Shown here: positions 43,563-54,721 of the stretch, piece by piece | Numbering within the stretch: position 1 is the first letter of the stretch | How the letters are laid out: each line of letters begins with the position of its first letter | Assembly (NCBI GenBank): GCA_024180945.1 | Contig: JAKSGN010000013.1 | Span: 372,001 to 436,000 of the forward strand | DNA from: Macrophomina tecta | Taxonomy: Eukaryota > Ascomycota > Dothideomycetes > Botryosphaeriales > Botryosphaeriaceae | DNA: 64,000 bases | Direction of reading: 5' to 3' | Translations under genes and position numbers: made by a program | The notes under the pieces: generated by a model | The model's database searches: none | What the model was told of the DNA's origin: nothing | What the model saw: only the letters and a program-made list of their open reading frames with translations

Positions 43563-46500
43563 ATGGAAGGAAAGGCGCCGCAAACAATTGACGAGGCACT
43601 TCGCCGCCGGGCGATGACGGATCCTTCTACACCCATACTCTCGTACCCAAGCATCGGGGACAAATTCATCGAACATACTGCCGCCGACCTAGACCGCATG
43701 ACCACTCTTGCCGCTGCTCTCTACGCCAAAACGCTCCCCGAAGACGCGCTCTCCCCCGGCAGCGTAGTAGGAATCCTAGGTATCGGCAACCTCGAATACG
43801 TCGTGACCTACCTGTCCCTCCAACGCCTCAGCCTGACCTGCCTCTTCCTCTCCACACGGCTGTCCGATGCCGGCCTCACGCATATCCTCACCGCTACCAA
43901 GTGCCGCGCCCTCCTCTCGCAAAACCGCTTCAAACCCACCACCACGCGCATCCACGCCACGATCCCCCACGCCTTCTCCACCATCCCTATGCTCGAAGGC
44001 GCCTACATCCTCAACCCCATCGTCATGGACGCTCTGGAGCCCATCACCCGCAGCGCCTCCTCCAAATCGCATCACCGCCACTACCCCTCCTCCCACCCCT
44101 CCTGGATCATTCACTCCTCCGGCACGACCGGCCTCCCCAAGCCAGTCGCCATCCATGCCGCCCGCGCCCTCGCCTCCCTCCACGCACAAGGCCCCGTTCC
44201 CCCGACCCTCTCGACGCTCCCGCTCTTCCACAGCTTCGGCCTCTCCTCGCTCAATGCCGCGCTCGTGCACGGCACGCCTCTCGCGCTGCTCGCCCCCGAC
44301 GCGCCCGTCACAGGGCCTGCGGTACTCGCCGCGCTGCGGGCGACGTGCGCGCGCAAGCTAGTCACCGTGCCGTATGTGCTGGGGCTGGTGGTCGAGACTC
44401 GGGGTTGGAAGGAGGCGCTGCGGGCGCTGGAGGCGGTGACTTTTGGCGGGGCGCCGGTGCCAGTCGGACTGGGAGAGCGGCTGGTGGGGGCCGGGGTGCG
44501 TTTGGTGAATCATTATGGGCTGAGTGAGTGTGGGGGGAGGATGATGAGGCCGGTGGGGTGGATGGACGACGATTGGAGGTGGTTGGTGTTGATGCCGCAT
44601 GCGGAAGGGCACGCGCGGTTTGATCCGGAAGAGGAGGGAGGGAAGATTTGTAGGTTGGTGGTGGGGCCGGGGTTGCCGACGAGGGGGTGGGTTGAGGAGC
44701 AGGCGAGGCCGGATGGGTGGTTCGATACGAAGGATCTGTTTGAGCGGCATCCAGTGGATGAGGGAAGATGGCGGTTTGTGGGGAGGCAGGACGATACAAT
44801 TGTGCTGGTGAATGGGGAGAAGGCGAACGCGGTCCCATTCGAGCTGGCGGTGAAGAGGAATAAGCATGTGAAGACGGCTGTGGCATTTGGGGATCAGCGA
44901 GATTCGATGGGGATTATTATCATTCCAGAAAGAACAGCACTAACGAGCGAACAGATGTTAGAGAGTGTATGGCCAGAAGTCGAGGCTGTGAATCAGCAGG
45001 TACCGAAATACGCCAAAATTTCCCAAGATGCACTGTTGATTAAAGATCCGGGCACGCCGTTCCCGAGTACGGACAAGGGTACGGTCATTCGGAGTGCTTT
45101 CTACAAGCAGTTTGAAGCGGATATCGAGAGCCACTATACTGGGATGCGACTACGCAATGGGAGCGAAAATAACGAAACAGAGTCGGGGAATACTGAGCAA
45201 AGCCTCAGGAATGCAATCCGCAAAGCCGTTAAGGAAACTCTTCAGGTCGAGACATCCAAAATGGCCGATGATACTGACTTTTATACCTTGGACATGGACT
45301 CGCTGCAGGCTACAAGGATACAGGCCAAACTGGCAAAGCAAATCAGTAGAGTCATCCCTATGAATGCGATATCCCAGAACCCCAGTGTGGACCTTCTCGT
45401 CAAGTACCTGAAAAGTCAACAAAAGATCTCAAGACCGGCGGAAGACGTAGCGGCAAAGCTGATAGAGAAATACTCCAGCTTCCCTTCGCGCAAGGGCACG
45501 GGAATCCCCAGGGTCGGTGGGAAAGAAATAGTCGTAAGTTCACCACTTGGCCTACCTCAGCCAATCGTCCACTAACATCCGTAGCTCCTCACCGGTGCCA
45601 CCGGATCTCTTGGCCGCTATATCCTGTCCACGCTGCTCCAACGATCCACAGTGGAGAAAGTCTACTGCCTCGTCCGGGCGAAAGACCCCGACTCCGCCCA
45701 CACTCGCATCCTCCACAGCCTCGACTCCGCCCACCTCCTCTCAGCAACGCGCCCCTACCTCTCCAAACTCACCGTCCTCCACGGCGACCTCAGCGCACCC
45801 GACCTCAGCCTTGACCCCCGCACCTCCACGAAACTCGCCTCCACAGTCACGCACATCATCCACAACGCCTGGGCCGTCAACTTCACCATGCCGCTCTCCA
45901 GCTTCGACGCCCCCTGCCTTACGCCGACCCACGCCCTCCTCGCCCTCTGTGCGGCGTCCTCCATCTCCCCTCCGCCAATCTTCACCCTCATCTCCAGCAT
46001 CGCCGCCGCATCCAACACGCCGGACGCGCGCAGCCCCGTCGTCGAAGCGCTCGTGCCCTTCAGTCACGCCGGCGCGACGGGGTACGCGCAGGCAAAGTGG
46101 GTGGGGGAGCAGATATGCGGGGCCGCGGCAAGTCGGGCGGGCGTGCCGACGCGGGTGTTGCGCGTGGGGCAGGTGGCTGGCGACAGGGTGCGCGGGGCAT
46201 GGAAGGCGAGCGAGGCAATTCCGATGTCGGTGCAGGCGGTGCGGGTAACGGGGGCGATGCCGATGCATGCAGAGGGGGAGAGGTTGGCGTGGTTGGCGGT
46301 TGACGAATGCGCGGAGGCAATGGTGGAGGCGGCGATGGGGGAGGGAGGGGCCGGATCGGGGGATGGGGAGGCGCGATGTGATGTCTTGCATATATGCAAC
46401 CCGAAGACGTTTTCGTGGAACGAGGACTTCTTGCCGGCGTTGAGGAGGGCTGGGCTGGAGTTTGAGAACGTGGAGGGACCGGAATGGGTGCGAAGGTTGG

Positions 46501-46712
46501 AGATGACTGAGCAGGATCCGGAAAGGAATGAGGCGGTAAAACTGCTTGACTATTACCGCGCAGTTTACGGGGGAGCAAAGGCTCGTTCGGCGGCATTGTT
46601 CAAGACGGTGGAGAGTGAGAAGGTGGCTCCGAGTCTTGGGAAGGCTACGGCTATGGGAGATGAGATGTTCAAGAAATTCGTGAAATACTGGCTGGATGAG
46701 GCATGGGGTTGA
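43563..46712 (+). CDS. NRPS-like adenylation-thiolation-reductase (A-T-R) enzyme
   Basis: Exons 43563-45533 and 45585-46712 across a 51-nt intron (GTAAGT..CTAAC..GTAG), giving 1,032 aa. The adenylation domain covers about 15-530 with the P-loop motif HSSGTTGLPKP near 184 and NHYGLSECGG. The carrier domain is marked by DTDFYTLDMDSLQ, with the phosphopantetheine Ser at about 580. A NAD(P)H reductase domain follows, with LLTGATGSLG (658-667), HNAWAVNF and the YAQAK active-site Tyr/Lys (about 824/828). No condensation domain is present. Such enzymes activate a carboxylic acid, load it on the carrier and release it as an aldehyde or alcohol. No tailoring-enzyme cluster surrounds it. The acid substrate cannot be read from the sequence. 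Confidence 0.9.
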
Positions 46713-47012
46713 GCGGATGAGTCTGGCAATGTCTTCTCTCGTGTACTAATTTCGAGAAGCACCTGAACTATTGCAAGAATGATTCATAGAACCCTCACGC
46801 GCAGAGGTTACTGAACTCAAGGAGGCGACCTGATTGAGTCCCATAAGGATTTCCTTCCACGGCGCACAGTGTGGGAGCTCGTCGTCTGCGTAGTTAATTC
46901 CGTTCACGTGACCAGACGTGCCTTCCATATGTACACGCCTGTCATGCTCCGTACTCCTGTATTCTGCATCCACCCGTGCCCGCTTCGCGCCTGACAGCTG
47001 GCAAACTTCACC
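46713..47012. other. Short intergenic region
   Basis: 3' flank of the A-T-R gene and 5' flank of the BTB remnant. No gene seen. Confidence 0.5.
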
Positions 47013-48000
47013 ATGGCTGCTACGCCGCGTCGATCAGCTTTCGATCTTATCCGCACCGCGCCCACCAGCTCGAGCGCCTCGGCCGCGGTGGGGTTTCCGT
47101 ATGTGCCGGACAAACGCGCTCTAGAAGGATCCGTTGATACCTCGACAAGCAGTGTGAGATCGTGTACCTCAAAAACAGTAGCCCCTTCAAGCTTGAGCAT
47201 GGCAAGTGCTACTGGAAGTCGTGTGGCGAACACACCACCATCAACCTGAGTCAGAACATCCCGGTCGAGGTAGGTCTGCAAGGCGTCGTCTTCGAAACGC
47301 TGCGCCCGATGCTCAGCAGCGTCTCGCCGACTTGGGGAATGCGCCTCAAGCACCCGGAGTTCCTCGAGCATTTCAGCGGGATAATCAAGCTTCCCGACGA
47401 CAGCCCGGAAGTGTTCCGCCTTTTCACCGTCTGGATGCTGCGTCGTGCAAAGGCCGACGCTGAGCCTGTCTGCCTCCCGCGCATATATACATTTTCGCTT
47501 GCAGGTGTCCCCACTCTCGTTCGCGATATTTGTGAGAAGTTCTTTGTTTTATTCGTCGCAACCGAAACCACCCAGGCCTACGTCTCTCCGATGGGTGCAA
47601 TCAAGATTTTTACGATGATGGCAAGCGCGTCCTTAAGCAAGATGATGGTTTGCAGGACTTCTTCTCGGAGCTCTGGGCTCTACGCCTCACGATAGCGCAG
47701 ATATACGCATGGAAGTGCAATAGCAACGTGCCTGAGCTCTTCAAGAACCACGTCGTCTTGAAGTTGCCGGCCACGAAAGTTTCGCAAGTCACCTGGTCCC
47801 AGAACGAATTTTGTTTGTTCGATTACTTGGCCAAGGACGAGCCCGCCGCTGCTCATGATACCTGGAAAGACACCAAGCTGGTGAAGAAGCTGGCGTTCGA
47901 CGGAGAGGGAGACCTGCTCGAAATTCGCGAGTATGATAGCGGCCAGAAAGTCGTGAAGCTAGTTGACCTCAACCCCGACGGCGGTGTCCCTCTCCTGTAA
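47013..48000 (+). pseudogene. BTB/POZ-type protein gene, apparently frame-disrupted
   Basis: The beginning FDLIRTAPTSSSASA from the ATG at 47013 is followed by BTB-like sequence in a second frame: LSSVSPTWGMRLKHPEFLEH, then IKLPDDSPEVFRLFTVWML and IYTFSLAGVPTLVRDI. A third frame from about 47590 carries FYDDGKRVLKQDDG through to a natural stop at 48000. I find no GT..AG pairs that join the first two frames: the second frame has a stop just upstream, at about 47133. A decayed or mis-assembled gene is more likely than a spliced one. BTB domains mediate dimerisation or ubiquitin-ligase adaptor roles; fungal copies expand and decay readily. Alternatively the last part belongs to a separate gene. 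Confidence 0.45.
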
Positions 48001-48471
48001 ACAGTACATGCAGGGTATGTGAAGCTTCCCTGGAGTCCTTTCAGAGACTAGTGGTAGCGAATTGCGATTGTCCGGCGGCAATAACCCGAAACGACGGGCA
48101 CTGGGACTGAAGGGATATTCTGTTCGGTGTCAGCTGAGTCAGTTGTAAACAGCAGTGAAAAGCTTAGCAATAACCAGAGACCAAGAGTATCAGTCCATGC
48201 ATTGCCTATAATTTCACGAAGAACTGCTGAGAGGTATCGTCGCCCAAAAACGCCCCCCATCCCGTTCCGTGCCAATCCCGCACGAGAGAAGAGTATTCAT
48301 CTCTGTCCTGCTCATCCGCCGGCTAGGGTGGACGGTGGCCCAACCATTCTGGAGCATATCTGGCCTAAAAAAATATATACGGCTCGATCGTATCACCTCT
48401 ATCACCCCACCGCTTGAAATATCTTCACGTAGGTGTGGTCGCGAAACACTGCTGGCTGCGGCGGATGTCGT
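48001..48471. other. Convergent intergenic region
   Basis: Between the BTB remnant (plus) and the Atg44-like gene (minus). No gene seen. Confidence 0.5.
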
Positions 48472-48992
48472 CTATCGCTTGCGCTCGAAGTAGCCCGAGG
48501 AGCTCATGAGAGCGACGCTTTGATCCATCACAACCTCGCCGACCCACAGATAGTTGTCGAGCCACTTCTTGACATTCTCCGACTCGGTAATGGTCTCGGA
48601 TTTGACACTGGGCCTAAGAGTCCCGGGAAGATGCGGGTATAAGTCAGTCACCTTCGAACGTGTTTTACCTGCGGCAAGCCTCAAGGCTATGGCTCCTGCG
48701 CGAAAGGGACAGGGACGGTGCAGCGTGGCGCGCAGGGCTGTGTCAGGGCGGGTGGAAGGGATGGAAAGCATACGTGAGGCCGGTGGAGCGCTTAACGCCA
48801 GCAAGGAAGGCAGAGACTGCGAGGCACGGTCAGAGAATGATGAAGGGCCGGTTTTAGGAGTGCAAGGAGTGCGCACAGAGAACAGCGTCGAAGGCGTAGT
48901 GGGTCAGTCGTCCGAACTGTCGTGATGGTGGTGAGCAGGGCGGAGCGTCACATCAGCTGGTGGACTGACGGGAACGAGCGACTTACGACCAT
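48472..48992 (-). CDS. atg44: Mitofissin / Atg44-like small mitochondrial protein (DUF1748)
   Basis: Four small exons (minus): 48992-48987, 48916-48877, 48816-48774 and 48613-48472, giving 76 aa, close to the 73 aa of yeast Atg44. Every junction keeps frame, and the assembled product reads VFGRLTHYAFDAVLFSAFLAG, VKRSTGLTPSVKSETITE, VKKWLDNYLWVGEVVMDQSV and SSGYFERKR, the pattern of the DUF1748 family. The first exon is only ATG plus one codon, in a strong CACCATGG context. Atg44 acts in the mitochondrial intermembrane space as a membrane-fission factor needed for mitophagy. The second donor (GTGCGC) is weak, but it is the only one that keeps frame. Divergent from the pyruvate kinase gene. Confidence 0.85.
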
Positions 48993-49847
48993 GGTGGCGA
49001 CGGAAAGGATGAACGTGGGCCGGAGGGATATTGCTCGGAGGGGAGGCGGGCAACGCAAGGGGCTCGCAGCGATCGAGAGGGCTGGTGTTTGGCTGCGTCG
49101 GCGGCTGATCAGCGATGCGTGATGTGCAGGCGACTCGCGGCAGGCTGAGGGGACTGTTTGACTGGGCGGGTGCACGTGCGGCGCGGCGGAGGGCAGCTGG
49201 CCCCAGAGGCACGGGCAGCGCGCAGAGGCGGCGGAGGCTGGCGGGGGGGGGCGCCGCTGGGACAGCCAAGAACGCAGCTTCAGCTCCAGCAACTCGCAGA
49301 CGGCGGCGCGAAGGCGTGCATGCCGGGCAGCCGACGTCAGGCTAGCTATTGGCCGTGAAAAGGGCCGGCTTATCGCTGTTTCGGTGTGTAACGCCAGGAC
49401 GCAGCGGGATGGAGCTCTGCCCACTTACTCAATCAGTAGACGTAGCGGGATGGTGGGGTTCCTTGGAGCTCTCAGACTCAATCAGACGGCCAACGGGGGC
49501 CCGGCCATAGGCGTCAACAAAAAAAATAAATTGCCAGCCCGCCAGCCTGCGCGGCCACCAGCACCGGCACTGCCCCCGTCCACGCCCTTGTGCAGCTCGC
49601 TACTCTTAGCCTGGCCGTGCCGCCGTCTCCGAATTCCCTAACGGAGCGTTTGAGCAAAACCGCTTTTTCCGGTGAGTAAAGTTGTTGGCGCGGCGCCCGC
49701 CCTGCGACGCCCACCTCCGACGCGGAGCTTCCCCCCAGCGTATTTCTTCTGCGCCGACGCCGCACTCCCGCCCTAACACCACCTTTTCTCAACGCCAGAT
49801 TCCTCCCTTCCTCTCTATTCCGCACGCCCTCGCCCTCCCTAGCAACC
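48993..49847. promoter_or_regulatory. Divergent promoter: atg44-like / pyruvate kinase
   Basis: 855-bp GC-rich spacer between start codons pointing apart. The last 70 bases before the pyruvate kinase ATG are strongly pyrimidine-rich (e.g. 49795-49840), typical of highly expressed fungal glycolytic genes. No individual factor site is claimed. Confidence 0.55.
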
Positions 49848-51812
49848 ATGGCCAACGCTCTCGACCACCTGGCCTCCGGCCGCACTCGCATCGAGTGGCT
49901 GTCGCAGCTCAACACTGAGTACCGCCCGGCCAAGAACTACCGCCGCACCGCCATCATCGGCACCATTGGTACGTCCTCTTCACTCCTGGGCCCTCCCGCG
50001 CAATTCGCGGTGCTGACTTTGCTCGAACGCAGGCCCCAAGACCAACTCCGCCGAGAAGATCAACCTCCTCCGCAAGTGTGCGTTGGCAGCTACCCCGCCG
50101 GCCTCCGTTGCTCTGCTGACAGCTCCTAGGCGGCCTCAACATTGTTCGCATGAACTTCTCCCACGGCTCATACGAGGTGTGTACGCTCCTGGATCGGGTT
50201 TCCACGAGCGCCGGCTGACAACTGCTCCAGTACCACCAGTCCGTGATTGACAACGCCCGCGAGGCCGAGCGCACACAGGCCGGCCGCCCTCTGGCTATCG
50301 CTCTTGACACCGTACGTTCTACTGCTGCTGCCTTGTGCTACCCCCCCGCTTACCCGGCTGTGAACTGCAGAAAGGACCTGAAATCCGCACTGGCAACACT
50401 GTGGGCGACCAGGATCTCCCCATCAGCGCCGGCGATGAGATCATCGTCACCACCGAGGAGGAATATGCCACCAAGTCAGACAACAAGAAGATGTAAGAGC
50501 TCCTGCGTGGTTCTAGGCAGAGCCAAGGCTAATCTATGCGCTACAGGTACGTCGACTACCAGAACATCACCAAGGTGATTGAGCCCGGCCGCATCATCTA
50601 TGTCGACGACGGTATCCTCTCCTTCACCGTCCTTGAGGTTCTCGACGACAAGAACCTGAAGTGCAAGTGCTTGAACAACGGCAAGATCTCTTCCAAGAAG
50701 GGCGTCAACCTCCCCAAGACCGATATCGACCTTCCTGCCCTCTCTGAGAAGGACAAGGCCGATCTGAGGTTTGGTGTCAAGAACAAGGTCGACATGGTCT
50801 TTGCTTCTTTCATCCGCCGCGGCAGCGACATCAAGGCTATCCGCGAGGTCCTGGGTGAGGACGGCAAGGAGATCCAGATCATTGCGAAGATTGAAAACCA
50901 GCAGGGTGTCAACAACTTTGACGAGATCCTGAAGGAGACCGACGGTGTCATGGTTGCCCGTGGTGACCTTGGTATCGAGATTCCTCCTGCTCAGGTCTTC
51001 GTCGCTCAGAAGATGATGATCACCAAGTGCAACATTGCCGGCAAGCCCGTCATCTGCGCTACTCAGATGCTCGAGTCCATGACCTACAACCCTCGCCCCA
51101 CCCGTGCTGAGGTTAGCGACGTCGGTAACGCCGTCCTGGACGGTGCCGACTGTGTCATGTTGTCTGGCGAGACCGCCAAGGGTAACTACCCCGAGGAGGC
51201 CGTCAAGATGATGCACGAGACCTGCTTGTTGGCCGAGGTTGCCATTCCATATGTCAGCGCTTTCGACGAGCTGAGGAAGCTCGCCCCTGTCCCTGTCCCC
51301 ACCACCGAGACCTGCGCCATGGCTGCTGTCAGCGCTTCCCTCGAGCAGAACGCTGGCGCCATCCTTGTTCTGACCACCAGGTAATTGGCCCCATCCAGAT
51401 CCTTCATGCCCAGCTAATCTTCTACAGTGGCAACACCGCCCGCTTGATCGCCAAGTACCGCCCTGTCTGCCCCATCATCATGGTTTCCCGCAATGCTGCC
51501 GCCTGCAGGGTAAGTTGACGCCGTGCATTGCGTCAAGCTGCATGCTAATTCAGTCCATAGTATTCTCATCTGTACCGTGGCGTGTATCCCTTCTACTTCC
51601 CTGAGGAGAAGCCCGACTTCAAGAGCCAGCCCTGGCAGGAGGATGTTGACCGCCGCCTCAAGTGGGGTATCATGAATGCCATCAAGCTCGGTGTCCTCAA
51701 CCGTGGCGATGCCGTCGTCTGCGTTCAGGGCTGGCGCGGTGGCATGGGTCACACCAACACCCTCCGCATCGTCCCTGCCGAGGAGGACCTTGGCCTCGAC
51801 CAAGATGCGTAA
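49848..51812 (+). CDS. pki1: Pyruvate kinase
   Basis: Glycolytic enzyme converting phosphoenolpyruvate and ADP to pyruvate and ATP in the cytosol. Eight exons: 49848-49968, 50033-50077, 50130-50176, 50231-50311, 50371-50492, 50547-51380, 51428-51509 and 51561-51812, giving 527 aa, the normal size. All seven introns are 47-64 nt and keep frame. Diagnostic stretches are [44 protein letters not shown] (PK signature region), [38 protein letters not shown] and the C-terminal [16 protein letters not shown] effector region. The second intron donor is taken as GTGCGT at 50078, because the alternative breaks frame; it gives RKCGLN where many species have RKAGLN. Codon choice is strongly C-biased, fitting high expression. 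Confidence 0.97.
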
Positions 51813-52726
51813 ATGATGAGCAGACTTGATATCCGAACGATTTAACTATGGCGTAGGGGTTGGTCTTTCATGAGGAGCTTCCCGAGCGAGTACTAGGAGA
51901 TGACGAAAAAATATCATGTCATGGTATATGGTGAAGCTACGGCTCTTTAAGTAAAACGATAGACGGAACGGTTTCTTTTTCTGGTTGTTTACTAGAGGTG
52001 CCACGGTGGACGTGGCCCTTGGTTACTTTCATATCTTCATGACAATGGATATTATTCGTGCCGAAAGAGAAGTTCCTAAATCCATGTATTGATGAGGGAA
52101 GTGATTGACGCTGTGATAAAGGATGGGGTTTGCCATCGAGCTCCAGTGACAGCGAAATCGATTGGCCTTGGCTGGCGCAGTGATGGAGGGCATGAAATCA
52201 ATAGAGCGCCCCAGAATAGCAATCAAGCAGCTCAAATCAGGTCGGATTAAATTTCGAACTGAGTACATTTTGGGCCGTGGAGAGAGTGTCTCCTAATCAG
52301 GAAATACCTCGCCACACCGATGTCCTCCGCTACCCCAAGCCATAGGAGATAGAACGTAGTGAACGGCAAGTCCAGTATATTAAAAATGAGTTACTGGTAC
52401 TGGTGATTATAACGTAAATGATGCATTCATACACGAGAAAAGCGTCTAATGCGCAGCCAACTATTCTTAAATGGTTCTGCCCTCCACAAGTCCAACACCG
52501 TGCGAACCGAAGTACGAGTTGACGGATGCACATATGCTACGAGGTTTGCGTGTCCATCCGCAGTACTTGATACCAAAGCTTCCAATGTCTCATCTTCCAT
52601 TATGACAGGCATATTGACGGGCTCGTCCAAATCGTTTCCCATTAGGCTCCTAAGCAGACGATACCTATTAAACCCTTCATAACGCAATCCGCATCATAAA
52701 ATGCGAGTGGACGCAGAGCCTGTCTG
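51813..52726. other. Convergent intergenic region
   Basis: Between the 3' ends of pyruvate kinase (plus) and the Fat1-like gene (minus). AT-richer than its surroundings. No gene seen. Confidence 0.5.
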
Positions 52727-54721
52727 TTATAGCTTCACGCCACCGCCCTGTAACCTCTCGTGCTCTCTCTTCCCAAACCTCTCGTACCTGCCCTCTCTCA
52801 ACCAGTACAACCGATCACCCTTTGCCTCTACCGTGGCCGGATCGACGCCATCCCTCTGCAGCATATGCTTCTGCGGCTTATTGGTCCCTGTCACGACCAG
52901 CGCGGGCGTGACCCGAACGAACAGGGGGACTGCGTACTTGGGCAGCACCCTCACCGCGTGCTCCGCCAGGCTAGCCAGCTGTGTCTGTTCTTCGTCCTTA
53001 CCCCTCAATACCACAGCCGCACAACCGGCTCTCCCGTCATGCCGTGGCACCTCGACGCCATACACGACCACCTCGGCGACGACCTCCCTCGCCGCGCCGC
53101 CCAGCAAACTCGCCACCTCAGCCGTACTCACGTTCTCGCTCTTCCAGCGAAAGGTGTCGCCCAGGCGGTCCACGAACCACCACCGCCTCTCCCCATCCTT
53201 CCGCAGCACATCGCCCGTCGCGAACCACGCATCGCCCTCCTCAAACACATCCCTCAGCACCTTCTTGTTCGTCGCGTCCTCGTTGTTGAAGTACCCCTGG
53301 AACCTGCGACAAATGTCGCCCGGATCGAGCTTGTACAGCAACTCGCCCGGCTCGCCCGGCCGACACCGCACGCACCTCCCCGTCCGCGGGTCGCGGCACG
53401 CGGCGCCCGTCGCCGCGTCGATGCGCACGGCGGCCTGGGCGCGGCCCCAGATGAGCTTCTCGCTCAGCCAGCCGTTCAGGCCGACGGCGCCGGCGGAGAA
53501 GGCGTTGGAAGAGCGGTTCCACATGCCGCCGGGCCCCTCGGTCGCGGCGTAGAACTCGGCGACGGTGGCGACGCCGAAGCGCGCGACGAACGCGTGCCAG
53601 ACGTCGGGCCGCAGGCCGTTGCCGTAGATGGTGTGCAGGCGGTGCGAGGTGTCGAGGACGGGGTCGGGCGGGGTGGCGAGGAGGTAGCGCAGCGTCTCGC
53701 CGACGTACTGGAGGTGCGTGGCGCGCGTGGCATGGAGGTCGCGGAGGAGCGTGCTGGCCGAGAAGCGGTGGCCGAGAGCGAGGGTCGAGGTGCGCGCGGC
53801 GAGGGTGGAGAGGACGGCGAGGAGCGAGGCGGAGGTGTGGTAGAGCGGCATGCAGGTGTACAAGACGTCGGAGCGTCTGAGCGGCAGCCACCGTGACACG
53901 AAGGTCGCGGCCGCGCGCGCTTTGCCCCAGCTGACGACGGCGGGCTTGGGGAGGCCCGTCGTGCCGCTCGTGTAGATGAGGATGCCCATGTCTTGCAGCT
54001 TGCTCCCGCTGCGGGCGGCATTAGCGGGGCGGTGGGAGGGTTCGGCATCCAGTGCTGCGTCGAGGGCGGGTGTGAATTGAACGACTTCGACACGCCGCTT
54101 GTCCTTGCCGAAGCCGTCACCGAAATCTCCCTTCTCGAGCGCGGCGGCGACGGGGCCGTCGGGGGCGTATTTGGAGGCAAGTTGCGCCTCGCTGCCGACC
54201 AGCACCAGCCGCGCTGTCGACACGCCGATGCAGTGCAGCAGCGCGCCGCCGCGCAGGTTGTAGTTGACGAAGGCCGGCACCGCACCCAGCGCCCACACGG
54301 CGAACCATGCGATGATGAAGCGCGCCCCGTTCATCATGTCCAGCGCCACCACCTCCCCCTTCTCGACGTCGTGCTGTCGCCGCAGGAACCCGGCGTACCG
54401 CAGGACCGCGGCGTATACTTCGGCGTAGGTCCATCGGACCAGGATTGCTGGCGCATCTTTTTGCTTGTCGTCATCGGGCCGTGTGGGTAGGAGCAGGAAG
54501 ACGTTATCTTTTGTCTCTGGGGAGAGGGCGAGCTCTTCGAGGGCGTAGAAGAGAGATGTGCGGTCTGAGCGCTCGGCGTGGATGGCGCTGAAGGCAGCAG
54601 CGCCGTAGGAGCCGAGCAGCGCGAAGTCGTAGGAGAGGTTGAGGCGCGCGTTGAGGTAGGCGGAGGCGGCCAGGGTGCCTGCTGCTGCGGCAGCGGCAGG
54701 GAGGATGGGGGCTGGTGTCAT
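52727..54721 (-). CDS. fat1: Very-long-chain acyl-CoA synthetase / fatty acid transporter (Fat1 family)
   Basis: Single-exon 664-aa membrane-associated AMP-forming ligase that couples fatty acid uptake with CoA activation, usually at plasma membrane, ER or peroxisome. A hydrophobic N-terminal segment (ILPAAAAAAGTLAASAYL) precedes the AMP-binding core IYTSGTTGLPKPAV (about 249-262). MPLYHTSASLLAVLST, YAATEGPGGMWN, TGDVLRKDGERRWWFVDRLG and the FATP/VLACS signature TFRWKSENVSTAEV (about 522-535) follow. Length matches yeast Fat1 (about 670). The ATG at 54721 is the first in frame; an upstream open extension has only non-ATG starts. Confidence 0.93.
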   Translation of the reverse strand: MTPAPILPAAAAAAGTLAASAYLNARLNLSYDFALLGSYGAAAFSAIHAERSDRTSLFYALEELALSPETKDNVFLLLPTRPDDDKQKDAPAILVRWTYAEVYAAVLRYAGFLRRQHDVEKGEVVALDMMNGARFIIAWFAVWALGAVPAFVNYNLRGGALLHCIGVSTARLVLVGSEAQLASKYAPDGPVAAALEKGDFGDGFGKDKRRVEVVQFTPALDAALDAEPSHRPANAARSGSKLQDMGILIYTSGTTGLPKPAVVSWGKARAAATFVSRWLPLRRSDVLYTCMPLYHTSASLLAVLSTLAARTSTLALGHRFSASTLLRDLHATRATHLQYVGETLRYLLATPPDPVLDTSHRLHTIYGNGLRPDVWHAFVARFGVATVAEFYAATEGPGGMWNRSSNAFSAGAVGLNGWLSEKLIWGRAQAAVRIDAATGAACRDPRTGRCVRCRPGEPGELLYKLDPGDICRRFQGYFNNEDATNKKVLRDVFEEGDAWFATGDVLRKDGERRWWFVDRLGDTFRWKSENVSTAEVASLLGGAAREVVAEVVVYGVEVPRHDGRAGCAAVVLRGKDEEQTQLASLAEHAVRVLPKYAVPLFVRVTPALVVTGTNKPQKHMLQRDGVDPATVEAKGDRLYWLREGRYERFGKREHERLQGGGVKL

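Noticed and set aside
46904..47371. 155-codon minus-strand frame near the BTB remnant
   Set aside because: Opposite strand of BTB-like sequence; no independent support.
50476..51216. 246-codon minus-strand frame opposite pyruvate kinase exon 6
   Set aside because: Typical antisense open frame of a strongly codon-biased gene.
52760..53896. 378-codon plus-strand frame opposite the Fat1-like gene
   Set aside because: Arg/Pro/Gly-biased antisense shadow.
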